Below, in pieces: positions 7,401 through 14,035 of a stretch of 14,035 nt of DNA (position 1 is its first letter; each line of letters opens with the position of its first letter). The notes beneath the pieces are model-generated. The model was given only the letters and a program-made list of their open reading frames with translations. It searched no databases and was not told the origin of the DNA. This DNA is from Comamonadaceae bacterium (lineage in GTDB: Bacteria; Pseudomonadota; Gammaproteobacteria; Burkholderiales; Burkholderiaceae_C): the NCBI GenBank assembly GCA_013298415.1, contig JAAFHN010000016.1, forward strand, positions 1-14,035. Reading direction: 5' to 3'. A program made the position numbers and the translations under genes.

Positions 7401-8084
7401 CGTCAAGGCGGTGACCGGGTTTATAGAAACCAAGGTCGCTGGTTGGGCGGAAAATGTGACGAGCCGATTCGGCACCGCAGCACCCCGACCATCTTTCAAC
7501 TCCGCGCGCGCAAGTTGTCCACCACCGAACAACACATTCGTAACTGTCGTCCCAGTGGGGCTTACCACGGCGACACTCATGCCAGGCGCAGTTACCACGA
7601 CCGGCGCCGCAGGCGATACGGTGGCACCCAGGCGGGGAGAGGTCACCGCAGCGCCGTTAACGGTCGCAGCAGCGTTGAAGTAAGTCGCCCCGCCCGCTGT
7701 ACCTGGCGCCGGCGCTACCTGCAAGTTCGCTAGGCCGTCTTTGTCAGTCAAGGCCGTTCCGGTGCTCGGCAGGAGTTTCACCAGCGCCGGGTTTTCGGCG
7801 GTAAACGTTACCACGATACCCGAAATCGGGGTACCGGCCGCAGTCTGCAACTTCACCGCAACATAGGTCACGCTACCATCAGTCAGCGACGTAATGGCGG
7901 CGCCAGCGGAATTGAACAGACCAATTCCCATAGCGGGTGTTGCCACCGGGGCGGGCGGTGGAGGCGCCGCCGAGCCCGTGCCGGTTCCCGGATTGCCACC
8001 ACCTCCGCCGCAAGCGGCAAGCACGCCGACAAAAACGAGGAGGCCAAGCCAACCGTACAAGAGGCGAAGGAAACCGAGTAACAC
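4500..8084 (-). CDS. Large multi-domain bacterial Ig-like lipoprotein with EF-hand-like calcium loops, in the pil operon
   Basis: I do not recognise a named gene. From the GTG at 8082-8084 the protein has 1194 residues. It begins with a hydrophobic signal ending LVFVGVLAAC, so Cys25 is a strong lipobox cysteine, followed by glycines and a Pro/Ala linker. Three Big_1/invasin-like Ig domains follow (about 50-160, 165-272 and 273-380). Two tandem modules of about 390 residues fill the rest (about 390-782 and 800-1194). Each module contains an Ig-like domain, a segment with two EF-hand-like loops (593-604 and 616-627; 1005-1016 and 1027-1038), and a cysteine-containing C-terminal domain. All 14 cysteines other than the lipid one fall into seven close pairs, suggesting disulfides and an extracytoplasmic location. 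The start is chosen for a strong AAGGGG site six bases upstream. An ATG at 8142-8144, overlapping the pilQ stop, is a real alternative (1214 residues). Position after pilQ suggests a pilus-related surface or periplasmic role, which is inference. An adhesin or envelope scaffold is also possible. Confidence 0.88.
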   Translation of the reverse strand: MLLGFLRLLYGWLGLLVFVGVLAACGGGGGNPGTGTGSAAPPPPAPVATPAMGIGLFNSAGAAITSLTDGSVTYVAVKLQTAAGTPISGIVVTFTAENPALVKLLPSTGTALTDKDGLANLQVAPAPGTAGGATYFNAAATVNGAAVTSPRLGATVSPAAPVVVTAPGMSVAVVSPTGTTVTNVLFGGGQLARAELKDGRGAAVPNRLVTFSAQPATLVSINPVTALTDQRGVATVSINPVSISVLGAARVEATAVVDGQPATGGFDFAVQAVSLALSPLRFGASTLASSAETSVSLDAFVGGNLAIGVPISVLFAASCGRVNEADAVRGLSVGTDGNSRAAVVYRAVALDGTPCRGRVNFSAVATGAPAQQGAVTVADPVANAVNFVGATPNQVFVAGSGAQEQSVVVFKALAGTTPLQDVAVRFTLATNPGGAGLASTGSAEPVVVSTNAAGEARVTVFSGSIPGPLKVRATLVSDPNTFSETQNLSVSSGPPSQRYMSLAVETFNIEGWNRDGTNTKLTVRLADRQGNPVENGTVVNFTTEGGQVQSSCATQINNGISACTVNFETQNPRPAGGRASVLAFVAGTKDYVDVNGNNRFDAGVDVLVDQGDVYRDDNENGRFDAGEFLVSRGGNLVCPSAGAPVPSRQATCDGSLSTIVRQQTLIMFGSSQPLLTVTNVATGGISFRISSRDNPLIPMPAGTVVSAEAIDNTPSNNLGCSVVKVFGTPIPNVSPGTDPQADLATSSSVALKDCAGGDSVVVTVRAPSGLESSFGIQIPVAPTPPAPVPIIPVADNITAATPSPSQIFVAGNGLQDDSSVVFQSRSGTTPVGSQTLRVSIVGNIGGIQLGSRGNTTPLTVVTDANGRATVAVYAGTIPTPVKLRAELASNPGVVTEVQSLVITSGPPSQRFFSVTVSNPNIEGMNIDGSRTTFNVLAADRQGNPVPNGTRVNFVAEGGQIASPCEMQQNNGISGCSVQYASQDPRPTNGRVSVLAYADGTKDYIDVNGNNRFDAGDVLTNIGDAYRDDNENNVFDPGEFVVRRNVGSVACSATSAPVPGVVNTCDDTLNTNVRKQLTILVLPSFSDVTLLSVTRVSTTSAVVSVRVNATGLPELPMPSGTRLTVSGIGQNCTSGTAAPPAVGLIFPTSDLAAQLGTVHDLEIACTQRAAGSVRLTVTAPSGSATSYAIPIPAAP
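4503..5687 (-). repeat. Second copy of the tandem Ig/EF-hand module within the lipoprotein gene
   Basis: This stretch encodes the C-terminal module (about residues 800-1194). It matches the preceding module throughout, with shared landmarks QIFVAGNG, SGPPSQRFFSV, ADRQGNPVPNGT, DVNGNNRFDAG, RDDNEN and a closing PSGS...IPIP. The DNA copies have clearly diverged, so the duplication is old. Confidence 0.85.
5739..6917 (-). repeat. First copy of the tandem Ig/EF-hand module within the lipoprotein gene
   Basis: This stretch encodes about residues 390-782. Landmarks parallel to the second copy are QVFVAGSG, SGPPSQRYMSL, ADRQGNPVENGT, DVNGNNRFDAG, RDDNENGRFDAGE and a closing PSGL...IQIP. The two copies are separated by a short Pro/Val-rich linker. 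Confidence 0.85.
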
Positions 8085-8090
8085 AGCGTT

Positions 8091-8102
8091 CCCCTTTTTT
8101 TT
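8091..8102 (-). promoter_or_regulatory. A8-G4 tract acting as ribosome binding site of the lipoprotein gene
   Basis: On the minus strand this reads eight A then four G, ending six bases before the GTG at 8082-8084. It is the best Shine-Dalgarno match near this gene and the main reason for choosing the GTG. If translation instead begins at the ATG 8142-8144, the tract is coding (Lys-Lys-Lys-Gly) and length changes would shift the frame. Confidence 0.6.
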
Positions 8103-8143
8103 GAGACTGGTAAGTGGCAGGCTGGACATAGATCGCGACACCA

Positions 8144-10270
8144 TCAACGTGTACCCTGCCGGTCAGACAGGACTTTCGGCGTAATGAAAATGAGCATCTC
8201 GCTCTTGCTAAGCGTTTTTTGACGCGCTTTGAAGAGGTTGCCGACCACAGGCAAATCCCCCATCAACGGCACCTTAGTTTCTTCTTCACGCTCAAAGAGT
8301 TCAAAAATGCCGCCAATCACGACCGTGCCGCCGTTCTCGACCAAAACGGACGTCTTCACGTGCTTGGTGTCGATCGCGAAGCCGCCAGCGGTCGCACGGC
8401 CAACGCTGTCTTTGTTCACGTCTACCTCCAAGATGATGTTGCCTTCCGGTGTGATCTGTGGCGTGACTTCCAATTTTAAGTTCGCCTTGCGAAATGCAAT
8501 CGAGGTCGCGCCACTCGACGTGGCTTGTTGGTACGGCAATTCGGTTCCCTGCTCAATCAGCGCTTTCACTTGGTCAGCCGTAACCACCCGTGGGTTGGAG
8601 ACAATCTTGCCTCGACCATCGGCCTCTAGTGCTGACAACTCCAGGTTCAAAAATCGGTTCGCCCCCGCGCTGAAGAGCGAGGCCGCAAAAGTGGCGGCGG
8701 CGTATCCGCCCTGGCCCACCGCGGGCAGACTGAAGAAGCTTGTGTTCCCCGCATCCAGCCCGCTGGAGCCCGCGCGCGTCGTGCCATCCAAAGCCGCGTA
8801 AGACCCACCGAACGCTACTCGATTGGTGCCCCCCAGCGAGTACCCAGCGTCTCCACCCCGGACGCCCCGCAAGTCAGAACCGCCCAAGCGCACACCGATG
8901 GATTTTCCGAACTTGTCGTCGGCTTCCACGATACGGGCCTCAATCACCACTTGACGGACGGGAATGTCCAGACGACGGATCATTTCCTGAATCGCTTCGA
9001 TTCGCGAACTGACGTCAGTGACGAACAACTGGTTGGTGCGTGGCTCAGCGATCACAGAGCCGCGCGATGAAAGCAACCTCCCTCCACCGCGGCTGTCACC
9101 ACCACCACCCGACCCAAGCTGACCAGCCACTTCGGCTGCCTTGGTGTAGTTGAGTTGAAAGGCTTGGCTCCGCAGGGGTTCCAGCGCCTGCAAGGCAGCC
9201 TTGGATTCCAACTCTGCTTTTTCCTTCGCGGCCAATTCGGCGGCTGGCGCGATCCAGAGCACGTTGCCCGATTTCCGCATGCCCAGGTTTTTGGTCTGAA
9301 GGATGATGTCCAGCGCCTGATCCCAGGGCACGTCTTTCAACCTGAGCGTAAGGGCACCGGTTACGGTGTCGGATGTGATCACATTGAAGTTGCTGAAGTC
9401 AGCGATGACCTGAAGAAGCGGGCGAACCTCGATGTTTTGGAAGTCGAGCGACAGGCGTTCTCCGCTGTAGCCCGTACCCGGTGTCAGCTTAGACGGATCC
9501 ACCTTGACGGGGCGAATCTCAACAACGAACTGGCTATCGCTCTGGTAGGCACTGTGCTCCCAATTCCCTCGGGGCTCAATCACCATGCGAACTCGATCGC
9601 CTACTTGGTTGCTGGTCACGAACTGCACCGGCGTACCAAAATCAGCAACGTCAAGTTTGCGGCGCAAGCCTTCTGTGATGGAGGAGCGCAGGAACTCCAC
9701 CACAAGCTGCGCACCCTGCTGCCGAATGTCTACGCCGACTTGGTTGCTGCCCAAATCCACGACCACTCGCCCTACCCCATCGCCGGCCCGACGGAAGTCG
9801 ATATCGCGCAAGACCTGAAGTTGCGTATTCCGGCTTTCGGCGAAAGTAGGGGCGACAGCGGCGCTCGGGGCCGCACCAGCAACAGGATCGAGGAAAACGA
9901 GCAGACTTCGACCCTGTAACTGAGTGCGGTAGTTGGTCGCCTGCTTCAAGTTCAGGACGACGCGGGTTCGATCTCCCGCCTGCACAATGTTTGCAGAGCG
10001 CAAATTACCCTGGCCGAAGTCAACCAGATTTTTTCCCACGGCGCTGACCACACCCGGAAAGTCCAACGCGATCCGTGCTGGCGACTGAACCACAAACCCG
10101 GCTGGCGGGGCCGTCAAGGGCTGAGCCAATTCCACGCGAACGATTTCTTGACCCGCTTGGGCGGATGCTCCGATGGCATTCAGTGTGTTCTGCGCTTGGG
10201 CGTTCACCAACCACGAAGTGCAAAGCGCAAGCGCCAAAACGAATCGAATGGCAAGCATTTTCGGCATCAT
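8144..10270 (-). CDS. pilQ: Type IV pilus secretin
   Basis: PilQ forms the outer-membrane ring through which the pilus passes. The 708-residue protein has a signal peptide ending about NAQAQ (cleavage near residue 27). Two AMIN domains (about 35-130 and 150-255) bind peptidoglycan in this family. An STN domain follows (about 270-340; LSLDFQNIEVRPLLQVIADFS), then an N1 domain (about 365-440) with a Gly/Ser-rich loop at 386-404. The secretin domain runs from about 441 to the end, closing with VPLMGDLPVVGNLF and LIFITPKVL, the secretin signature. Start and stop are intact, and the ATGATG start overlaps the pilP stop (ATGA). The stop sits against the downstream lipoprotein frame. PilP is expected to contact the N-terminal periplasmic part. 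Confidence 0.97.
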   Translation of the reverse strand: MMPKMLAIRFVLALALCTSWLVNAQAQNTLNAIGASAQAGQEIVRVELAQPLTAPPAGFVVQSPARIALDFPGVVSAVGKNLVDFGQGNLRSANIVQAGDRTRVVLNLKQATNYRTQLQGRSLLVFLDPVAGAAPSAAVAPTFAESRNTQLQVLRDIDFRRAGDGVGRVVVDLGSNQVGVDIRQQGAQLVVEFLRSSITEGLRRKLDVADFGTPVQFVTSNQVGDRVRMVIEPRGNWEHSAYQSDSQFVVEIRPVKVDPSKLTPGTGYSGERLSLDFQNIEVRPLLQVIADFSNFNVITSDTVTGALTLRLKDVPWDQALDIILQTKNLGMRKSGNVLWIAPAAELAAKEKAELESKAALQALEPLRSQAFQLNYTKAAEVAGQLGSGGGGDSRGGGRLLSSRGSVIAEPRTNQLFVTDVSSRIEAIQEMIRRLDIPVRQVVIEARIVEADDKFGKSIGVRLGGSDLRGVRGGDAGYSLGGTNRVAFGGSYAALDGTTRAGSSGLDAGNTSFFSLPAVGQGGYAAATFAASLFSAGANRFLNLELSALEADGRGKIVSNPRVVTADQVKALIEQGTELPYQQATSSGATSIAFRKANLKLEVTPQITPEGNIILEVDVNKDSVGRATAGGFAIDTKHVKTSVLVENGGTVVIGGIFELFEREEETKVPLMGDLPVVGNLFKARQKTLSKSEMLIFITPKVLSDRQGTR

Positions 10271-10854
10271 TTAGCCCCTTGAGTAAGCGGAAGGGTGGCT
10301 CGGCGCTCACTCCACTCCCCCTCTGTGTCCTGAACGATTTCTCGCAGCGAAATATCGGTATCACTCACGGCAAGGATCTTCCCAAAGTTCTGTCCGAGAT
10401 AGTCGCCAGGCTTGACGCGATAGAGCAAGCCGTTGACACGCAGCAGGGCCACTGCGGCGCCGTCCTTGATGATCTGCCCTACAAAGCTCATCGCATCCAG
10501 CGGCACCGATTCCAGGGGCTGCTTCAGTTTGGCTTGCCGCTCCAATTCTGGCTTCACCAATACGGATGTATCTGCCGTCGGTTTGATCTCCTTGCGCAGC
10601 GCTTGCGACAAGCGTTGCGGGCTGTACGGATCCTCCGCTTCATCCGCCTTGTACGCCTGCGGAACGAACTTTTTGGGCGCAGCAATAGGAGGCAAGCGCA
10701 CCTTTTGCTGCTTGCGCTGGTCCGTCATCCATTGGGTCAGCTCGTCATTGCTTTCGTCGGAGCAGCCGCTCAACATTAAACAAACGGCAAGCGCCGCGGA
10801 GACAATAACCGCACCAAATGCTCGACTGGGGAAAGGAAGCCCAGATTTGCTCAC
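10267..10854 (-). CDS. pilP: Type IV pilus assembly lipoprotein PilP
   Basis: PilP is an inner-membrane lipoprotein that links the PilN-PilO dimer to the PilQ secretin across the periplasm. The 195-residue protein has a signal sequence ending LMLSGC, so Cys31 is the lipidated residue. A flexible stretch follows to about residue 110, then the conserved beta-sandwich domain: SVPLDAMSFVGQI, VNGLLYRVKPGDYLGQNFGKI and EIVQDTEGEWSERRATL. It starts with GTG in a GTGA overlap with the pilO stop and ends in an ATGA overlap with pilQ, so translation is probably coupled. Confidence 0.95.
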   Translation of the reverse strand: MSKSGLPFPSRAFGAVIVSAALAVCLMLSGCSDESNDELTQWMTDQRKQQKVRLPPIAAPKKFVPQAYKADEAEDPYSPQRLSQALRKEIKPTADTSVLVKPELERQAKLKQPLESVPLDAMSFVGQIIKDGAAVALLRVNGLLYRVKPGDYLGQNFGKILAVSDTDISLREIVQDTEGEWSERRATLPLTQGAK

Positions 10855-11525
10855 TTCTTGGCCCCTTTGCCGGCTTTGCGCTGCTGGTCGACCTCATCGA
10901 GATCCAAGTAGCGGAAGGTCCGCGCCTGAGTGGACATCGATAGCATGCCGTTCGCCGCCGGGGAGATGCTGATGTTGTTGAGCGTAACGATTCTGGAGAG
11001 CTGGGCAATATCTGCAGCGAAGCCTCCGAGTTGGTGGTACTTCCCCGTGAGCCGAAGCTCAATCGGCAGTTCGGCGTAGTACTCTTTCACAGATACGGCC
11101 CCAGGTCTAAAGAGCTCCAGTTGCAGCAGCCGATCGGCACGCGCCCGGTTGATGTCAGCAAGCAGTGCGTCCATTTCTGCTTTGCTCGGAAGCTGCTTTT
11201 CGATTTGGGTGACGTACTGCTGAACCTGTTTGCGTTGATCTTTCAAACCTTCAAGATTGATCGCCTGAACCAAGCGCTTTTTGTAATCTTCTTTCAACGT
11301 GACTTCTTTCGCAACCGCGGCGTCGAGTTGCGAGTCATAACTGTTCAACCACAAAAACCAAAGCGCAACCACCACAGCCACCAGTACAGTCACGCAAAGC
11401 GCAACTCGAGGAACGATTGGCCATACCGACGGGTCATTGGGGTTGAGGCCTGTGAACTGAGCCCTCAGCCCCTCGGTGATCGAGCGAAGCTCGATGGAGG
11501 GCAAGTTGATCTTCTTGATGGCCAT
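10851..11525 (-). CDS. pilO: Type IV pilus inner-membrane protein PilO
   Basis: PilO pairs with PilN in the inner membrane and forms the periplasmic alignment complex with PilP. The 224-residue protein has a short cytoplasmic N-terminus, one transmembrane segment (about 38-60), a coiled coil (about 62-110) and a ferredoxin-like periplasmic core. In the core, AELPIELRLTGKYHQLGGF and RIVTLNNISISP are typical of the family. The frame could start one codon earlier at a GTG (11526-11528), directly after the pilN TAA. The adjacent ATG giving MAIKKINLPS fits the family better. The C-terminus is basic (KAGKGAKK). Confidence 0.95.
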   Translation of the reverse strand: MAIKKINLPSIELRSITEGLRAQFTGLNPNDPSVWPIVPRVALCVTVLVAVVVALWFLWLNSYDSQLDAAVAKEVTLKEDYKKRLVQAINLEGLKDQRKQVQQYVTQIEKQLPSKAEMDALLADINRARADRLLQLELFRPGAVSVKEYYAELPIELRLTGKYHQLGGFAADIAQLSRIVTLNNISISPAANGMLSMSTQARTFRYLDLDEVDQQRKAGKGAKK

Positions 11526-11528
11526 CAC

Positions 11529-12209
11529 TTACTTCTTGGATGCGGGTGCGGATGCGGGCGAGGAAGTCTGAGGGACTGCAGCTGACGCTGACGAAGAGGG
11601 CCCGCTCGCGGCAGCCGCCGCTGGCTGAGCCGCAGGTCGCTTCAGGTTCGCTCGCATCGAAAAGTTAGAGATTTTCCGGGTACCTTCCTTGATGCCAGCC
11701 GAGGCGCCAACCTGAAATTGGCCAGCTTGAATTTCGACCAATTCTGGCGAGCCGATCCACTCGCTGCCATAGGTCAGGTTTCGCAGCAGCTCGTTGACCC
11801 GCTCATCGGACTGCGCCGAACCGCCGAACTCGATGCTGGTTGGGCCGCGCTGAGAGAGCCGATTGATAAAAACCCCATCAGGCAATTGCGCCACCAGCTC
11901 GTTGAGCAACTGAACCGGCAGATTACGGTCGGCCTGCAAGTCTTCTACGGCCTGCTGACGCGCCTTGAGCGCGCTGATTTCGGTCTGAAGCGTGGAAATC
12001 TCTTTGATTTGGTCATCAAGTTTTTTGATCTCGGCGCTCAAAAATTGGTTGCGCGCCTCTTGGGAGTTAATCTTGGTTTGGAACCACAAAAACACCGCGC
12101 CAGCAATCACCCCACCCACCAGCGCAGCCAGCCCCAAGGTGGCGAAAAAGACTTCGCGCTTTCGCTTGCGCGCAGCCTCCCGATGCGGCAGTAGGTTGAT
12201 CAGAATCAT
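11529..12209 (-). CDS. pilN: Type IV pilus inner-membrane protein PilN
   Basis: PilN recruits cytoplasmic PilM and pairs with PilO. The 226-residue protein begins MILINLLPHRE, and the INLLPHR motif is the known PilM-binding element. A transmembrane segment lies at about 23-44, a coiled coil at about 48-95 and a periplasmic core to about 190. The last 35 residues are an Ala/Ser/Pro-rich tail ending KK, longer than the core needs and probably disordered. The start overlaps the pilM stop (ATGA), with a GGAGG ribosome binding site at 12218-12222, eight bases upstream and inside pilM. Confidence 0.96.
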   Translation of the reverse strand: MILINLLPHREAARKRKREVFFATLGLAALVGGVIAGAVFLWFQTKINSQEARNQFLSAEIKKLDDQIKEISTLQTEISALKARQQAVEDLQADRNLPVQLLNELVAQLPDGVFINRLSQRGPTSIEFGGSAQSDERVNELLRNLTYGSEWIGSPELVEIQAGQFQVGASAGIKEGTRKISNFSMRANLKRPAAQPAAAAASGPSSSASAAVPQTSSPASAPASKK

Positions 12210-13285
12210 GACAAAAACCTCCGCATGGCCAAGCCACAGGAAGTCAAGTACGACGCCGCCTCGCGCTTCAGGCGCTTCTCACGGACCGCGTCACCCACGG
12301 CCATGCCCTCAAACGGGTTGGCGATCATGCAGGGAAAATTCGTTTGCCGCGTCACTGCCTCGGGTGCGCCTGGCAGGCCGGCGCTGCCTCCTGCCAACAT
12401 GATGTGATCTACCTTGTTGTGCGGCGTGCTCGTGAAGAAAAACTGCAATGCACGGCCCACTTCTTGTCCCATGCTGTCCACAAAGGAAGCGAGAAGCGAG
12501 CTTTCGTAGTCTTCTGGCAGATCGCCGCTGCGTTTTTTCGCTTCCGCCTCTTCAGGCGAAAAGCCGTACTGCCTCACGATCAACTGCGTGAGCTGGGCGC
12601 CACCGAAGGCTTGGTCGCGCTCGTACAGCACGTCATCATTCAGCAGCACCTGCATCGATGTGGAAAACGCGCCGACCTCAAAGAGCGCCACGATGGCGTT
12701 TTTGCCGTTGCCGGGCAATGCATCGATCAAGCGGCCAGCCGACAGGCGCGATGCATAGGAGTCCACATCGATCACAGTGGGCTTCAGGCCGGCAGCCTCA
12801 GCTAGACCCTGCCGATCCTGCACTTTTTCGCGCCTGGACGCGGCAATCATCACCTCGACATCACCCTGCGAGGTGGCGCTGGGGCCGATCACGCAAAAGT
12901 CCAGGCTCACTTCATCTAAAGAAAACGGGATGTATTGATTGGCCTCGGCAGCCACCTGCACTTCCAGCTCTTGGTCGTTCATGCCACCGGGCAGGTTGAT
13001 CTTTTTGGTGATCACTGCAGAGGGAGGCAATGCAAGCGCCGCATGCTTAGCTTTGGTGCCGCTTTTCTTCACCAAGCGGCGCAGCGCGTCAGCCACCTCG
13101 TCGAACTTTTCCACATTGCCGTCGCTCACCCAGCCGCGCTCGAGCGGCTCGATGGCGCAACGGGTGAGCACCCAGCCGCCTGCTTTGTTTTGATCCAACT
13201 CGACCAGCTTGATGCTGGACGAGCTGATATCCAAACCCAGCATGGGAGGGGGTCGGCGGCTGAAGATGGATGGCAATGCGATCAA
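12206..13285 (-). CDS. pilM: Type IV pilus assembly ATPase-fold protein PilM
   Basis: PilM is an actin/FtsA-like cytoplasmic protein that binds the PilN N-terminus and anchors the alignment complex. With the TTG start at 13283-13285 it has 359 residues and begins MIALPSIFSRRPPPMLG, matching the family length. Nucleotide-fold motifs are LGLDISSSSIKLVEL near the N-terminus, ALFEVGAFSTSMQVL in the middle (Glu where Asp is seen in some homologues) and MLAGGSAGLPG near the C-terminus. EANQYIPFSLDEVSLDF and the ending YLTSCGLAMRRF are also typical. The frame extends to a GTG at 13322-13324 (13 more residues), but those residues look unrelated. A GGAGA site five bases before the TTG supports the shorter form. 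It is the first gene of the pil operon and divergent from mrcA. Confidence 0.95.
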   Translation of the reverse strand: MIALPSIFSRRPPPMLGLDISSSSIKLVELDQNKAGGWVLTRCAIEPLERGWVSDGNVEKFDEVADALRRLVKKSGTKAKHAALALPPSAVITKKINLPGGMNDQELEVQVAAEANQYIPFSLDEVSLDFCVIGPSATSQGDVEVMIAASRREKVQDRQGLAEAAGLKPTVIDVDSYASRLSAGRLIDALPGNGKNAIVALFEVGAFSTSMQVLLNDDVLYERDQAFGGAQLTQLIVRQYGFSPEEAEAKKRSGDLPEDYESSLLASFVDSMGQEVGRALQFFFTSTPHNKVDHIMLAGGSAGLPGAPEAVTRQTNFPCMIANPFEGMAVGDAVREKRLKREAASYLTSCGLAMRRFLS

Positions 13286-13290
13286 AACTG

Positions 13291-13295
13291 TCTCC
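13291..13295 (-). promoter_or_regulatory. Shine-Dalgarno sequence supporting the TTG start of pilM
   Basis: Reads GGAGA on the minus strand, five bases before the TTG at 13283-13285. It favours TTG over the upstream GTG at 13322-13324, whose GAGG lies only three bases away. Confidence 0.55.
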
Positions 13296-13351
13296 GTGCG
13301 GCGTGAAGCAAATGCCCCAAGCACGCACCTCAGAGTTGAGAAGTTACTTGA

Positions 13352-13380
13352 ATGGTAGCAGTAAGGGTACTGTCGCGCAA
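13352..13380 (-). promoter_or_regulatory. Candidate sigma-70-type promoter for pilMNOPQ
   Basis: On the minus strand TTGCGC (13375-13380) and TACCAT (13352-13357) are spaced by 17 bases. The -35 matches the consensus at 3 of 6 positions and the -10 at 4 of 6. Transcription would begin near 13345, upstream of both possible pilM starts. This is a match by eye only. Confidence 0.35.
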
Positions 13381-13405
13381 AGACTTTTTGGTTTTTTTGC
13401 TATGA

Positions 13406-13421
13406 ATTTTGTTGCCAAAAT
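13406..13421. promoter_or_regulatory. Short perfect inverted repeat in the pilM-mrcA divergent spacer, possible operator
   Basis: ATTTTG, four bases, then CAAAAT. It lies in the AT-rich middle of the 210-bp spacer between the two divergent genes. It could be a regulator site for either side, but short repeats of this kind occur by chance in AT-rich DNA. Confidence 0.2.
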
Positions 13422-13495
13422 CACACGAAGAAACCTCACAAGTCAACCCGAAGCCTGCCGAATCAGCGTTGAGAAACCGTGACACACTTGCCTCC

Positions 13496-14035
13496 ATGAG
13501 TGAGACTTCCGCCACCAGCGCTCCGCCCCCGGCCCCCGAACCAGGCCCGCGCCCATCACCTAAGGCCCCTAGACCCTGGTGGCAACGCGCGCTGCTGATG
13601 TGCGCCATTTTGGCCATCGCAGGTGTCGTTTCCGTCTTTGCCGTTGGCGCAATCGCTTGGTCGGCCGCTTACTCGCGGCTGCCGGATGTGTCTTCACTTC
13701 AGGACTACCGGCCCAAACTGCCGCTCAAGGTGTTTTCTGAAGATGGGGTACTTCTCGGCGAGTTCGGCGAGGAGCGGCGCACCCTCGTGCCAATCAAAGA
13801 AATCCCGAAGGTGATGATTGACGCCGTGCTGGCGATTGAGGATTCGCGCTTCTATTCCCACGGCGGCGTGGACTACATGGGCGTGCTGCGGTCTGCCGTT
13901 GCAAATTTGCGACGCGCTAAAAGCCAGGGCGCCTCCACCATCACGATGCAGGTGGCCCGCAATGTGTTTTTGTCGCTCGAGCAAACCTGGACGCGAAAAA
14001 TCTACGAGGTGATGCTCACCTTTCAGCTGGAGCAT
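13496..14035 (+). CDS. mrcA: Penicillin-binding protein 1A (class A), N-terminal 180 residues, cut by window edge
   Basis: PBP1A is a bifunctional peptidoglycan glycosyltransferase and transpeptidase anchored in the inner membrane. The visible part has a Pro-rich cytoplasmic tail (1-30), a transmembrane segment (about 33-55) and the start of the family 51 glycosyltransferase domain. This includes the catalytic glutamate E115 in AIEDSRFYSHGGVD and the conserved QGASTITMQVARN, a variant of the usual QGGSTITQQ. The transpeptidase domain lies beyond the window. The ATG at 13496-13498 gives a normal N-terminus, although no strong ribosome binding site precedes it. The divergent pairing with pilM is common in beta- and gammaproteobacteria. 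The symbols mrcA and ponA are both used for this gene. Confidence 0.95.
   Translation, partial: MSETSATSAPPPAPEPGPRPSPKAPRPWWQRALLMCAILAIAGVVSVFAVGAIAWSAAYSRLPDVSSLQDYRPKLPLKVFSEDGVLLGEFGEERRTLVPIKEIPKVMIDAVLAIEDSRFYSHGGVDYMGVLRSAVANLRRAKSQGASTITMQVARNVFLSLEQTWTRKIYEVMLTFQLEH

Noticed and set aside
9155..9919. Plus-strand open frame of 254 codons
   Set aside because: It is antisense to pilQ, where the minus-strand STN and AMIN domains are clear. No ribosome binding site or recognisable protein was seen.
13286..13495. Possible small gene or RNA in the divergent spacer
   Set aside because: I saw only a weak promoter candidate, a short palindrome and T-runs. No coding frame or RNA structure could be supported.
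13694..14035. Minus-strand open frame running off the right edge
   Set aside because: It is opposite mrcA, whose plus-strand frame has the glycosyltransferase motif with E115.

Overview
The window looks like chromosomal DNA of a betaproteobacterium, most likely order Burkholderiales and perhaps Comamonadaceae. The evidence is gene order and protein style: mrcA divergent from pilMNOPQ, then aroK-aroB, then gltB. I estimate GC at a little under 60% by eye. The taxonomic call is an inference from synteny and protein resemblance, not from a database search.

Layout. Everything except the last 540 bases is on the minus strand, so the biological order runs from right to left. At the right edge on the plus strand is the 5' part of mrcA (penicillin-binding protein 1A), cut by the window end. 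A 210-bp divergent spacer separates it from pilM. The tightly packed type IV pilus operon follows: pilM, pilN, pilO, pilP and pilQ, mostly joined by ATGA or GTGA overlaps. Next comes a 3.6-kb gene for a large lipoprotein built of bacterial Ig-like domains, then aroK and aroB (two shikimate-pathway enzymes). After these is a small gene related to REP-associated tyrosine transposases (RAYT) but lacking both catalytic motifs, and finally the first 640 codons of gltB (glutamate synthase large subunit), cut by the left edge.

How the genes work together. PilM (cytoplasmic), PilN and PilO (inner membrane), PilP (inner-membrane lipoprotein) and PilQ (outer-membrane secretin) form the alignment and secretin parts of the type IV pilus machine. 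The Ig-like lipoprotein directly after pilQ is the least expected gene. It has a strong lipoprotein signal, three N-terminal Ig-like domains and two tandem copies of a module of about 390 residues. Each copy carries a pair of EF-hand-like calcium loops and three conserved cysteine pairs. Its position suggests a surface or periplasmic accessory of the pilus system, possibly calcium-responsive, but that is inference. AroK and AroB perform the fifth and second steps of the shikimate pathway, and linkage of aroKB to pilQ is common in proteobacteria. GltB assimilates ammonia with GltD.

Best candidates for novelty: (1) the Ig/EF-hand lipoprotein inserted between pilQ and aroK; (2) the intact but apparently catalytically dead RAYT-like gene, whose last 13 codons and stop lie inside a REP-like inverted repeat just upstream of gltB.
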